Source: Paratissierella segnis (lineage in GTDB: Bacteria; Bacillota; Clostridia; Tissierellales; Tissierellaceae). From it: 64,000 bases of DNA. The DNA lies in the NCBI RefSeq assembly GCF_014385195.1, contig NZ_JACRTG010000016.1, positions 248,001-312,000 on the forward strand. The letters run 5' to 3'. This document shows, piece by piece, positions 8,618 to 16,028 of the stretch (position 1 is its first letter; each line of letters opens with the position of its first letter). The notes under the pieces are model-generated. The model did not search any database. It worked only from the letters and a program-made list of their open reading frames with translations, and was not told the DNA's origin. The position numbers and the translations under genes are program-made.

Positions 8618-10717
8618 ATGGCAAATAAGTATAAGGCATTAAATAAGATAGTTCTACTGATATTGGCAATAATGCTCACTTTTCCTCAATATCTAAGTCC
8701 AAATACAATAGCTGCTAGTCAGATTAGATTAGTTATTGATGGGAAAGACTTTACTCAAAATGCTGCTCCGGTAATTGAGAACGACAGGACATTGGTTCCG
8801 ATTCGAGTAATTACAGAACAATTGGACGGAGAAGTCGAATGGAACAATGCCGAAAGATCTGTAAAAATCACAAAAGGAGATATGCAGGTTGTTTTGAAGA
8901 TAGACAGTCATTTAATTGAGATTAATCAAGAGGGAAAAATATATACTTTAGTTGATGTTCCTCCAAAGATAATTAATGATAGAACTTATGTGCCCTTACG
9001 TCTTGTAGGGAATCTTTTGGGAATTAGCGTTGAATGGGATAATGCAAATAGAATTGTAAGGGTAGATTCAAACATAATCTCAACGTTTGAACCTTTCTTT
9101 GATGTTAAATTCTTGAATATCGATAATGGACAAGCAATAACCGGAAAAACAAGCCTGCAAATTTCTACCGGGAATACGAATCTAAATGGGGCGGCAGAAA
9201 TAAAATACCTTTTGCTCGATCCAAAGACTGTTACAGGGAAGGTAATATCTAGGGGTACTGATTTAACATCTCAGTATCAATATATACCATATGTAAATGA
9301 TAATGGAGAAAAAGTATTGGTTGCTGCAATATATGATGGTAACGGTAATTTTACCGCAGGGGATGCACTAGAGATAAATGTGAATGTAGTACCTAGTGTA
9401 CAATTGACCGGCATTAGCAACGATCAGATAATTGACAGTACAGTAGGATTTGGAATCGATACTAATTTTGTTCCTACTTTTGTAAAATATGAAATCACTA
9501 ATATAGACAAGCCAAAAGCTACTTTAACTGATGAATCAGATCCATTTGGCTCTTATAATTGGGCACCGGATATGGAGGATAGCGGAAATTATTCTGTAAA
9601 GGCAATAGCTTATGATGAAAACGGAAATCCTCATGAATCGCCTGCAGTATTTTTTAAAGCGGATATAGCAAGAAAGCTTACATTGACAGGAATTCCGTCC
9701 AATGGAATAATAGATAAACCGGTATCGTTGCTTGCTTCGAGGAATTTTTCAGTTAGTGAAACACAATATATATTAAGGGACAGTACGAATGGAAATGAAC
9801 AAGTCATAGCAACTATTCCCTATGGAAATTATACTTGGTTTCCGGAACCTGATTTAGCAGGTAATAAAGAAGTTTTTGTTAGGGTAAGAGATGGCAAAGG
9901 CGCTTATTATGAAAGCCAACCGATATCGGTTAACATTCTATCAACTCCTAAACTTATCTTAAGCGGCATAGGACCAAAACAGGTATTAACAGAGCCTGTT
10001 AAACTAAAGACAATTAACAATGTGAAACTAACAAGCGTGAATTATGTTCTTATAAATCCAAATACAGGAGCTAGAATACCTATAGCAACAAATCAAGATC
10101 CTTCAGCTGAATATACCTATACACCGACCACCTCAGGTGATTGGAAGATACAGGTGGAAGGTACTTTTGCTGGAAATACAATAAAGGGTGAAGAAATACC
10201 ATTTAAAATTTATTTAGGAAAAATCTATGGACCGCAACCTGTTATAGAAAAAGATAAGTTCTTGGGGATAGCATCGGGATTAGCCGTTAAATCATGGAAA
10301 AAGACCGGGATGTCCGCAGCATTACAAACTGCGCAGTCGATCCTTGAAACAGGCTGGGGGCAAAGCGTTCCGACAGATAAATATACCGGGAAGCTTTCTA
10401 ACAATCTATTTGGCATAAAGGGGTCAGGTCCCAATGGCTCGGTAACATCTAATACTTGGGAGGAATATGATGGAATCAAATTTAGAATAGATGCAGATTT
10501 TAGAGCATATAAATCGGTGAACGAAAGCTGGGAAGACCATAAGGAATTCTTGAAAAAAGATAGATATCAAATTCTAAGAGATGTAATGTATGATAGCACT
10601 CAAGGAGCTTGGGCGCTTCGAAGAGCAGGATATGCAACGGATTCTCAATATCCAATCAAGCTGATGAATTTAATCAAACAATATAATCTATTAGAATTAG
10701 ATAAGGTTTCAATATAA
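8618..10717 (+). CDS. Secreted cell-wall glucosaminidase with copper-amine-oxidase-type N-terminal domains
   Basis: 699 residues. A signal peptide (about 1-33, hydrophobic core ending NTIAAS) is followed by two 'copper amine oxidase N-terminal' stalk repeats (IRLVIDGKDF...RTLVPIRVITEQL and ...RTYVPLRLVGNLLG, about 35-150), which act as wall or surface modules in clostridia and do not bind copper catalytically. Residues about 165-530 hold several beta-rich repeats, each starting LTGI/LSGI. Residues about 545-695 form a glucosaminidase (FlgJ/LytB-type, PF01832) with the catalytic Glu in QSILETGWGQS and the motif NLFGIKG. It probably cuts peptidoglycan glycan strands during growth or separation. 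A second, out-of-frame ATG lies six bases upstream of the chosen start. The gene is flanked by terminated operons and is probably monocistronic. Confidence 0.9.
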   Translation: MANKYKALNKIVLLILAIMLTFPQYLSPNTIAASQIRLVIDGKDFTQNAAPVIENDRTLVPIRVITEQLDGEVEWNNAERSVKITKGDMQVVLKIDSHLIEINQEGKIYTLVDVPPKIINDRTYVPLRLVGNLLGISVEWDNANRIVRVDSNIISTFEPFFDVKFLNIDNGQAITGKTSLQISTGNTNLNGAAEIKYLLLDPKTVTGKVISRGTDLTSQYQYIPYVNDNGEKVLVAAIYDGNGNFTAGDALEINVNVVPSVQLTGISNDQIIDSTVGFGIDTNFVPTFVKYEITNIDKPKATLTDESDPFGSYNWAPDMEDSGNYSVKAIAYDENGNPHESPAVFFKADIARKLTLTGIPSNGIIDKPVSLLASRNFSVSETQYILRDSTNGNEQVIATIPYGNYTWFPEPDLAGNKEVFVRVRDGKGAYYESQPISVNILSTPKLILSGIGPKQVLTEPVKLKTINNVKLTSVNYVLINPNTGARIPIATNQDPSAEYTYTPTTSGDWKIQVEGTFAGNTIKGEEIPFKIYLGKIYGPQPVIEKDKFLGIASGLAVKSWKKTGMSAALQTAQSILETGWGQSVPTDKYTGKLSNNLFGIKGSGPNGSVTSNTWEEYDGIKFRIDADFRAYKSVNESWEDHKEFLKKDRYQILRDVMYDSTQGAWALRRAGYATDSQYPIKLMNLIKQYNLLELDKVSI

Positions 10718-10777
10718 CAGATTTTCAATATAACATATAAGTTTCTCCGTCATATTATGTACTGAGGAGGAATGAAA

Positions 10778-11266
10778 ATGTGTGAAAATAAAAAACCTAT
10801 GGCTATTGCAAGACTTAGTGGCAGCAATATGTATCCCAATATTAGAGGACTTGTAAAATTCTATGATGCACCGGGTGGAACAGATGTAGAAGTTACTGTT
10901 TGGGGTTTACCCAATTATGTTCCGGCATCTCAAACACCAAACAATCAACCTATTGGACCGCATGGTTTTCATATACATGAAAACGGATCGTGTAAAATAA
11001 CCGATCCCGACAATCCGTTTGAGTCTGCAGGCGGGCACTGGAATCCGACAAATCAGCCCCATGGAAATCATGCAGGAGATTTTCCGGTATTATTCTCAAA
11101 TGGTGGATATGCAAATATGACCTTTTTTACAGATAAATTCAAGCCTGAGGATGTAATTTGTAAATCAGTTATTATCCATGAAAATCCGGATGATTATCGC
11201 ACTCAGCCAGCTGGAAACTCCGGAACGAGAATTGCGTGCGGAGTGATATGCAAGGTAGTATATTAA
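10778..11266 (+). CDS. sodC: Copper/zinc superoxide dismutase family protein without export signal
   Basis: 162 residues. All SodC metal ligands are visible: HIH in GFHIHENGSC, bridging His in GGHWNP, Zn ligands in QPHGNHAGD (His, His, Asp), and the last Cu ligand His in VIIHENPDDY. The disulfide pair (HENGSC and RIACG) and the active-site Arg (SGTRIACG) are present, so the fold should be catalytically competent. Role: superoxide removal. Start choice: GGAGG ends one base before the ATG at 10772 but eight bases before the ATG at 10778, so 10778 is preferred. Neither start gives a signal peptide or lipobox, which is unusual because bacterial Cu,Zn-SODs are normally exported. It is followed by its own terminator. 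Confidence 0.9.
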   Translation: MCENKKPMAIARLSGSNMYPNIRGLVKFYDAPGGTDVEVTVWGLPNYVPASQTPNNQPIGPHGFHIHENGSCKITDPDNPFESAGGHWNPTNQPHGNHAGDFPVLFSNGGYANMTFFTDKFKPEDVICKSVIIHENPDDYRTQPAGNSGTRIACGVICKVVY

Positions 11267-11300
11267 ATAAGGCGGGAAGATCCTCGCCTTATTTTTTAGC
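11266..11300 (+). terminator. Intrinsic terminator after the Cu,Zn-SOD gene
   Basis: AATAAGGCG and CGCCTTATT form a 9-bp stem around a 10-base loop, followed by TTTTT. The stem starts on the last base of the stop codon. Confidence 0.9.
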
Positions 11301-11392
11301 ATATGGCATTTTAATAAAAACATATTGTATAATAACAATCAGGGTATTAAATATATTGTTTAAGAATAATTTAACTTTAAGGAGGTATTCTC

Positions 11393-12586
11393 ATGGGTTT
11401 AATAAAAGCTATAAGTAGTTCAATAGGAGGTTCTCTTGCTGATCAATGGCTGGAGGTAATAGAGCCAAACGACATGGGGGATAATACTGTTTTAACATCC
11501 GGGATTAAGGTAAGACGTGATGATAGAAGAGGCTCAAATAAAAAAGGTACTCAAGATACAATTTCTAACGGTTCCATAATACATGTATACCCAAATCAAT
11601 TCATGATGCTGGTTGATGGGGGGAAAATTGTAGATTATACAGCGGAAGAAGGGTATTATCAAGTAGAGAATTCAACATTACCTTCATTATTCAATGGACC
11701 ATTTAAGGATGCACTAAAGGAATCTTTCGGACGTTTTAAATACGGAGGGGTAACCCCAACGAAACAAAAGGCATACTATATAAATTTGCAAGAGATAAAG
11801 GGAATAAAGTTTGGAACTCCAAATCCTCTAAATTATTTTGATAATTACTATAATGCAGAATTATTTTTACGAACTTTTGGGAATTATTCCATAAAAATTA
11901 CAGATCCATTATTGTTTTTCATGGAAGCTGTTCCAAGAAATAAGGATAAGGTAGAAATCCAAGACATAAACGAGCAATATCTATCAGAGTTTTTGGAGGC
12001 GCTTCAATCCGCAATGAACCAAATGTCTGTAGATGGCATTAGAATTTCTCATGTCGCATCAAAAGGCAGAGAGTTAAGCCAATACATGGCACATATTCTC
12101 GATGAAGATTGGAAGGAGATGAGGGGCTTTGAAATTCAAGCTGTAGGTATCTCAAGTATTTCCTATGACGATGAATCCAAGGAACTAATCAATATGAGAA
12201 ACAAAGGAGCTATGCTTGGAGATCCGTCTGTGAGAGAAGGATATGTTCAAGGTTCCATTGCCAGAGGGTTAGAGGCAGCAGGGTCAAATCCCGAAGGAAG
12301 TACCGGGGCATTTTTAGGAATGGGAATTGGCATGCAAGGTGCCGGAGCGTTTATGGGTGAGGCATCAAGGTCAAATCAAAAACAAATTGAGGAACAAAGG
12401 GCTAATAAATCCCAAGAAGCTCCAAAAAATCAATGGTTCTGTCCCGAGTGCGGAGTTAAAAATACGGGCAATTTTTGTACAGAGTGCGGCAATAAAAGAC
12501 CAACATCTAATCAATGTCCTAATTGCGGATATAAGCCAACGGGCGAAACTCCCAAATTCTGTCCGGAATGCGGGCATAAATTCTAA
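11393..12586 (+). CDS. ydjI: SPFH-domain protein with C-terminal zinc ribbons (YdjI-like)
   Basis: 397 residues. Residues about 30-290 are an SPFH/band-7-type domain of the YdjI branch (sometimes labelled 'virion core protein'): IHVYPNQFMMLVDGGKIVDYT, FGTPNPLNYFD, then a helical part. A Gly/Met/Ala-rich linker leads to two double-Cys zinc ribbons (CPECGVKN..CTECGN and CPNCGYKP..CPECGHKF). In Bacillus subtilis the homologue works with PspA and YdjGH in the membrane-stress response. Here the same three partners occur in the order ydjI-ydjG-ydjH, with no pspA in the cluster. A very strong AAGGAGG site precedes the ATG. Cytosolic, recruited to the membrane by its partners, is the likely location. 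Confidence 0.85.
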   Translation: MGLIKAISSSIGGSLADQWLEVIEPNDMGDNTVLTSGIKVRRDDRRGSNKKGTQDTISNGSIIHVYPNQFMMLVDGGKIVDYTAEEGYYQVENSTLPSLFNGPFKDALKESFGRFKYGGVTPTKQKAYYINLQEIKGIKFGTPNPLNYFDNYYNAELFLRTFGNYSIKITDPLLFFMEAVPRNKDKVEIQDINEQYLSEFLEALQSAMNQMSVDGIRISHVASKGRELSQYMAHILDEDWKEMRGFEIQAVGISSISYDDESKELINMRNKGAMLGDPSVREGYVQGSIARGLEAAGSNPEGSTGAFLGMGIGMQGAGAFMGEASRSNQKQIEEQRANKSQEAPKNQWFCPECGVKNTGNFCTECGNKRPTSNQCPNCGYKPTGETPKFCPECGHKF

Positions 12587-12606
12587 TTATTAAAGGGTGA
12601 ATAAAA

Positions 12607-13620
12607 ATGGCCGTAACTATTTATAAATGTCCGAGCTGTGGAGCAGGGATTGAATATAAACCTGATTTAGGAAAGTTTAAATGCGATTATTGTTTAAGTG
12701 AATATACGGAAGAGGAAATAAAGAAGCAGACTGAAGAAATCAAGTCCAGAAAACTAAATTCATATGAATGTAAATCCTGTGGGGCGAAGGTTGTAACAGA
12801 TGAAACGACAACAGCGACATTTTGTTATTATTGCCATAATCCTGTGATCATTTCTGATAGGCTGGAGGGGGACTTTTTACCAAACAAAATAATCCCCTTT
12901 TCTATAGATAAAAAGAAAGCGGAAGATCTTTTTATGAAATGGGCAGGGAACAAGCGCTTTGTTCCAAATGACTTTAAAGATAAATCTCAACTGGAAAAAA
13001 TAACAGGGATGTATCTGCCTTATTGGTGGGTAGATTCCAAGGTAAATATCGATTATTTAGCGGAGGGAAGAAATATACGTGTTTGGAGAGTTGGACAGAC
13101 AGAATACACGGAAACTAAGAAATATGAAATAGTAAGACAAGGGCAAATAGATATAAACAATGTTTCTGAGTTAGCCTTTACCAAAATTGACAGGAATTTA
13201 TTAAATGGCATATCTCCCTTTAATGAAAAGGATGCAATACCATTTACAATGCCATATCTGTCAGGATTCTTTGCCCAAAACTATGATATAAGTAGAGAAG
13301 AAGCTATGCCTCTAATAAAAAATCAGTTGGATCGCTATTATTCTTATTTAGTCAATGAATTGGTGAGCGGATATGATAGAGTAAACAACATCAAAAACAA
13401 TGTAAACATAGATTTAAACAAGTGGAATTATACCCTGCTGCCGGCATGGGTTTTGACCTATAGATATAATAACAAGACCTATGTGTATGCTGTAAATGGG
13501 CAGACAGGGAAGTCTTTCGGAGAATTACCTATAAGCAGTTCAAAATTGAATAAAGCCTTTGGAATGATTTTTGCGATAACTTCAGTTGTCCTATTGTTAG
13601 GAGGTATGTTTATATGGTAA
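12607..13620 (+). CDS. ydjG: Zinc-ribbon membrane protein (YdjG-like)
   Basis: 337 residues. Two N-terminal zinc ribbons are seen: CPSCGAG...CDYC (about 8-33) and CKSCGAK...CYYCHNP (about 51-77). A middle domain has the pattern IPFSIDKKKAEDLFMKWAGNK and MYLPYWWVDSKV, found in proteins annotated 'TFIIB-type zinc ribbon', and one transmembrane helix closes the C-terminus (about 315-336). In B. subtilis YdjG is a membrane partner of YdjH and YdjI. The gene overlaps the TPM-domain gene by 7 bases, so the two are translationally coupled. The name is by family and context; a role in envelope stress is inferred. Confidence 0.8.
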   Translation: MAVTIYKCPSCGAGIEYKPDLGKFKCDYCLSEYTEEEIKKQTEEIKSRKLNSYECKSCGAKVVTDETTTATFCYYCHNPVIISDRLEGDFLPNKIIPFSIDKKKAEDLFMKWAGNKRFVPNDFKDKSQLEKITGMYLPYWWVDSKVNIDYLAEGRNIRVWRVGQTEYTETKKYEIVRQGQIDINNVSELAFTKIDRNLLNGISPFNEKDAIPFTMPYLSGFFAQNYDISREEAMPLIKNQLDRYYSYLVNELVSGYDRVNNIKNNVNIDLNKWNYTLLPAWVLTYRYNNKTYVYAVNGQTGKSFGELPISSSKLNKAFGMIFAITSVVLLLGGMFIW

Positions 13621-14429
13621 GAGAAACTAAGCTTTTACTCATTATGCTGATGATTACCTTAATAATACCGAATATTTCATTTGCTGATAGACAATTGGTA
13701 TATGATGATGCAAATCTTTTTTCATCTTCAGAAATGGAAAGTCTTGAAGCGGAAGTGAACAATCTATCAACTGAGTATAATATGGATATAGTAATCGTTA
13801 CTACAAATGATGCCCAGGGGAAATCATCAAGAGACTATGCGGATGATTTTTTTGACAATGGAGGATTTGGAGTAGGCGGTGATTATGATGGGATATTGTT
13901 TCTAATCGATATGGACAACAGAGAGGCATATATTTCCACATCAGGAATCGGGATAAGATATTTAACAGATATAAGAATTGAATCAATACTTGATATGGTA
14001 TTTGATAATGGACTTATCGCTGGGGATTATTATGGTGCTGCTGGTGGATTTTTGAAGGGAACAAGAAAATATCTTGAGCTGGGAATACAACAAGGACAAT
14101 ATAACGAACCGGAACAAGTCAAAAAAATAAATAAACTAACTACAATGGATATTGTAATAAGCCTTGTAGGTGGAATTGCAGCAGGAGGAATATTTTATGG
14201 AATCACTAAAGCCAGATATAGAACTCCGAAACGTGACAATCCATATTCATATAAAACAAATAGCATAGTGAACTTAACGACTAATAATGACAGACTGATT
14301 AATAGCTTTGTAACAACAAGGCATATACCCAAGCCTAGTAGTAGCTCAGGGGGTTCATCAGCAGGAAGAAGTTCGACTCATACATCATCCGGCGGAAGGA
14401 CTCATGGTGGTGGCGGAAGAAAATTTTAA
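13614..14429 (+). CDS. ydjH: TPM-domain membrane protein (YdjH-like)
   Basis: 271 residues. A signal peptide (1-24, ending NISFA) is followed by a TPM/YgcG-type domain (about 26-155: VYDDANLFSSSEMESLE, DIVIVTTNDAQGKSSRDYADDFFD, GILFLIDMDNREAYISTSG). A transmembrane helix lies at about 180-198 (GGIAAGGIFYG), and the tail is low-complexity Ser/Gly/His (SSSGGSSAGRSS, HGGGGRKF) as in many TPM proteins. It ends the three-gene YdjI/G/H-like operon and is followed by a bidirectional terminator. The TPM domain should face outside the membrane; its biochemical activity in this subgroup is not settled. Confidence 0.85.
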   Translation: MVRETKLLLIMLMITLIIPNISFADRQLVYDDANLFSSSEMESLEAEVNNLSTEYNMDIVIVTTNDAQGKSSRDYADDFFDNGGFGVGGDYDGILFLIDMDNREAYISTSGIGIRYLTDIRIESILDMVFDNGLIAGDYYGAAGGFLKGTRKYLELGIQQGQYNEPEQVKKINKLTTMDIVISLVGGIAAGGIFYGITKARYRTPKRDNPYSYKTNSIVNLTTNNDRLINSFVTTRHIPKPSSSSGGSSAGRSSTHTSSGGRTHGGGGRKF

Positions 14430-14465
14430 AAATCCAGAGGATATTAATCCTCTGGATTTTGTCCT
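14429..14465. terminator. Bidirectional terminator between the ydjIGH-like operon and the spore-protein operon
   Basis: AAAATCCAGAGGAT pairs perfectly with ATCCTCTGGATTTT (14-bp stem, ATTA loop). T-rich sequence follows on the + strand and the A-run gives T's on the minus strand. The stop codon of the minus-strand spore protein lies inside it. Confidence 0.9.
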
Positions 14466-14638
14466 TTTTCTTTCATAATTTGTTTCTCACCGTCAGCAAC
14501 TAAATGACGTACGATCATACCTGTATGTTTTGAAGCTAAATTTCTTGGGTCATCTACTCCAAATTCATTGGCGATTTCCAACTTATATTCTTCAAAAGCC
14601 TGCCTTGCCTCAGGTACTACTAATTTTCTTTTAGACAT
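14444..14638 (-). CDS. Alpha/beta-type small acid-soluble spore protein
   Basis: 64 residues. The sequence has the two conserved blocks of alpha/beta SASPs: PEARQAFEEYKLEIANEFGV, containing the germination-protease site (E-IA-E), and a degenerate second block (GMIVRHLVADGEKQI). These proteins coat and protect DNA in dormant spores and are degraded on germination. The second half departs from the usual GGxxTKRLV pattern, so it is a divergent member. It is the last gene of a three-gene minus-strand cluster with a small protein and a zinc phospholipase C-like protein, which suggests forespore expression of all three. Its presence marks the organism as a spore former. Confidence 0.85.
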   Translation of the reverse strand: MSKRKLVVPEARQAFEEYKLEIANEFGVDDPRNLASKHTGMIVRHLVADGEKQIMKEKGQNPED

Positions 14639-14863
14639 TTAATTCCCCTCCTCATTAATTACTTGCCATGAGCCATCCTGACTGCATAGGTATTCTCTAC
14701 CGTCTTCATTTTTGATTTTTGTGCCTACTGCATGACGTTCATTGTTGTATACACAAAAAGCCCCAGTCCCGGCATTTCCAACAATATTAGATTGTGTCAC
14801 AATATTTCCTGGTGCAGATATTGTTTTGATTGATAAATTATCTTTCATTTTTCTATTTTGCAT
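14639..14863 (-). CDS. Small uncharacterised protein between phospholipase C-like and spore-protein genes
   Basis: 74 residues from the preferred ATG at 14863; an upstream in-frame ATG at 14872 sits directly against the GGAAAGG ribosome site and is less likely. The C-terminal half (GAFCVYNNERHAVGTKI then LCSQDGSWQ) has the Cys-Tyr-Asn...Gly...Cys...Trp spacing that reminds me of DUF1496-type small domains, but I am not sure of that. No signal peptide or membrane helix. It directly abuts the spore-protein gene (no gap) and follows the phospholipase-like gene by 15 bases, so the three are probably co-transcribed. Function unknown. Confidence 0.6.
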   Translation of the reverse strand: MQNRKMKDNLSIKTISAPGNIVTQSNIVGNAGTGAFCVYNNERHAVGTKIKNEDGREYLCSQDGSWQVINEEGN

Positions 14864-14878
14864 ACAATTCATCCTTTC

Positions 14879-15589
14879 CTAATTGAGGTTTTCATTTATC
14901 ACATCCTTATAGAACATAACCATTGCCCCGGCAGTAGTTCTTTCGGCTAAGGAAATGCCGCATCTAGCAATTTTATAAAATCTTGTGGAATCATCTTTTA
15001 TGTTTTTAAACTTTTTATAAATTCTAATTGCAACTCTTGCATTAAATTCTATATAATCCTCGATGGAGGTTAAAAGATATGCTCCGTTTTTGACGTTATA
15101 TTCTTCCATCAGGCTATAAGTTTGTTTTATAAAATTTTCATATTGCCTATGATTATTTAAAAGCCTAATATTGGCGTGTTGAGGTACCGTCATATCTTGT
15201 ATGATGTGCAAGGATGCACCCAGATAAAACATTGACTCATTGAATTTTCCTTTATTCCAAAGATCTGAAGCATTGTTATAGTATTCTACTCCTAAGTCCA
15301 TTGCGCTTTTTCTACCATACATGCCTCTTTTTTTATATGGATTATAGAAATGATTCGAACTTTTAAAGTCTTGGTCTGCCCAAACACTTCCTTCGTTTAT
15401 ATCATTTAGATAGTTGTTAAAGAATCTATATTGAGGTAAATATTTATCGGTTTTTAAGATGATGATAGCGTGTGCATTGATGAATATATGCACTTTGCAA
15501 TGAGTATTTATTATAACTTTTTTTATAGGATTCATTGCAGAAAATGATAGTTTTAAAAAGCCATCATATGTGGTTTCAAATTTACCCAT
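14879..15589 (-). CDS. Zinc-dependent phospholipase C-like protein
   Basis: 236 residues. The zinc-ligand pattern of the bacterial phospholipase C/alpha-toxin N-domain family (PF00882) is clear: H in THCKVHIFINAHA, D in WADQDF with HFYNP, and the HxxxD...H block ASLHIIQDMTVPQHAN, followed by YENFI and EFNARVA. Classical family members are secreted and use the mature N-terminal Trp as a zinc ligand. This protein has no signal peptide, so it is either cytosolic or the substrate differs. It heads a minus-strand cluster ending in a spore protein, so a role in spore or germination lipid turnover is possible but is inference only. Start ATG at 15589 is preceded by AAGGTG. Confidence 0.82.
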   Translation of the reverse strand: MGKFETTYDGFLKLSFSAMNPIKKVIINTHCKVHIFINAHAIIILKTDKYLPQYRFFNNYLNDINEGSVWADQDFKSSNHFYNPYKKRGMYGRKSAMDLGVEYYNNASDLWNKGKFNESMFYLGASLHIIQDMTVPQHANIRLLNNHRQYENFIKQTYSLMEEYNVKNGAYLLTSIEDYIEFNARVAIRIYKKFKNIKDDSTRFYKIARCGISLAERTTAGAMVMFYKDVINENLN

Positions 15590-15719
15590 ATTTATTCACC
15601 TTCAGTTTAATATGGTATTATTATTTGTAATTAAAAGAATATTAGCCATTTAATTAACAGATATATCATCTTCCTTTAAATGGATTGTTTTCCAGGCCTT
15701 TTAACTTTATTTTTTCTTT

Positions 15720-15930
15720 TTAAGACCCCAAAGCTCGACCCCAACAACTCTTCGCTTTTAGTTCTTCACTCTTCACTATCTTAAAACCGGAGATCCTTCG
15801 ATAGTTAGGTTAATCCTGTCCGGCTCACCCTTAGACTACAAAGGGTACACGGCAGGACGACCCAAGGGTCGATTGTGAACTGTGAATTGTGATTTGTGAA
15901 CTGTGAATTGTGAATTGTGATTTGTCTTTT
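15720..15930. repeat. Composite intergenic repeat, copy 1
   Basis: This gap (15590-16028) has no gene. Modules seen: TTCGCTTTTAGTTCTTCACT (reverse complement present at 48131-48165), GAGATCCTTCG (reverse complement near 48264), a 53-bp block at 15824-15876 that recurs at 27097-27149 with three mismatches and contains the palindrome CGACCCAAGGGTCG, and a tandem run of TGTGAATTG/TGTGATTTG units at 15873-15926. The same modules occur in other intergenic gaps, so it is a dispersed repeat family and not a gene remnant. Mobility unknown. Confidence 0.75.
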
Positions 15931-15952
15931 CAATTTTGAATTGTTTAAAAAC

Positions 15953-15968
15953 TGTGATTTAAATCACT
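15953..15968. promoter_or_regulatory. Crp/Fnr-type operator upstream of pflB
   Basis: TGTGATTTAAATCACT is a palindrome (perfect over GTGATTTAAATCAC) matching the Crp consensus TGTGA-N6-TCACA at 9 of 10 positions and the Fnr consensus at 8 of 10. Its centre (15960.5) lies 41.5 bases before a start predicted from the TATAAT at 15990-15995, the class II activator position. The Crp/Fnr protein encoded in the same operon is the obvious candidate ligand. Confidence 0.75.
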
Positions 15969-15989
15969 GCATAAAAGGCTGCTAGAAAT

Positions 15990-15995
15990 TATAAT
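15990..15995 (+). promoter_or_regulatory. -10 element of the pflB promoter
   Basis: TATAAT is 34 bases before the pflB ATG. No good -35 hexamer is found 17 bases upstream; the operator occupies that place, as expected for an activator-dependent promoter. Confidence 0.6.
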
Positions 15996-16028
15996 TAAAT
16001 TAACAGATTAAGAAGAAAGGTGATTTAG

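Noticed and set aside
12327..12593. 88-codon + strand frame overlapping the end of the YdjI-like gene
   Set aside because: It is an out-of-frame reading of the zinc-ribbon region, without a ribosome site.
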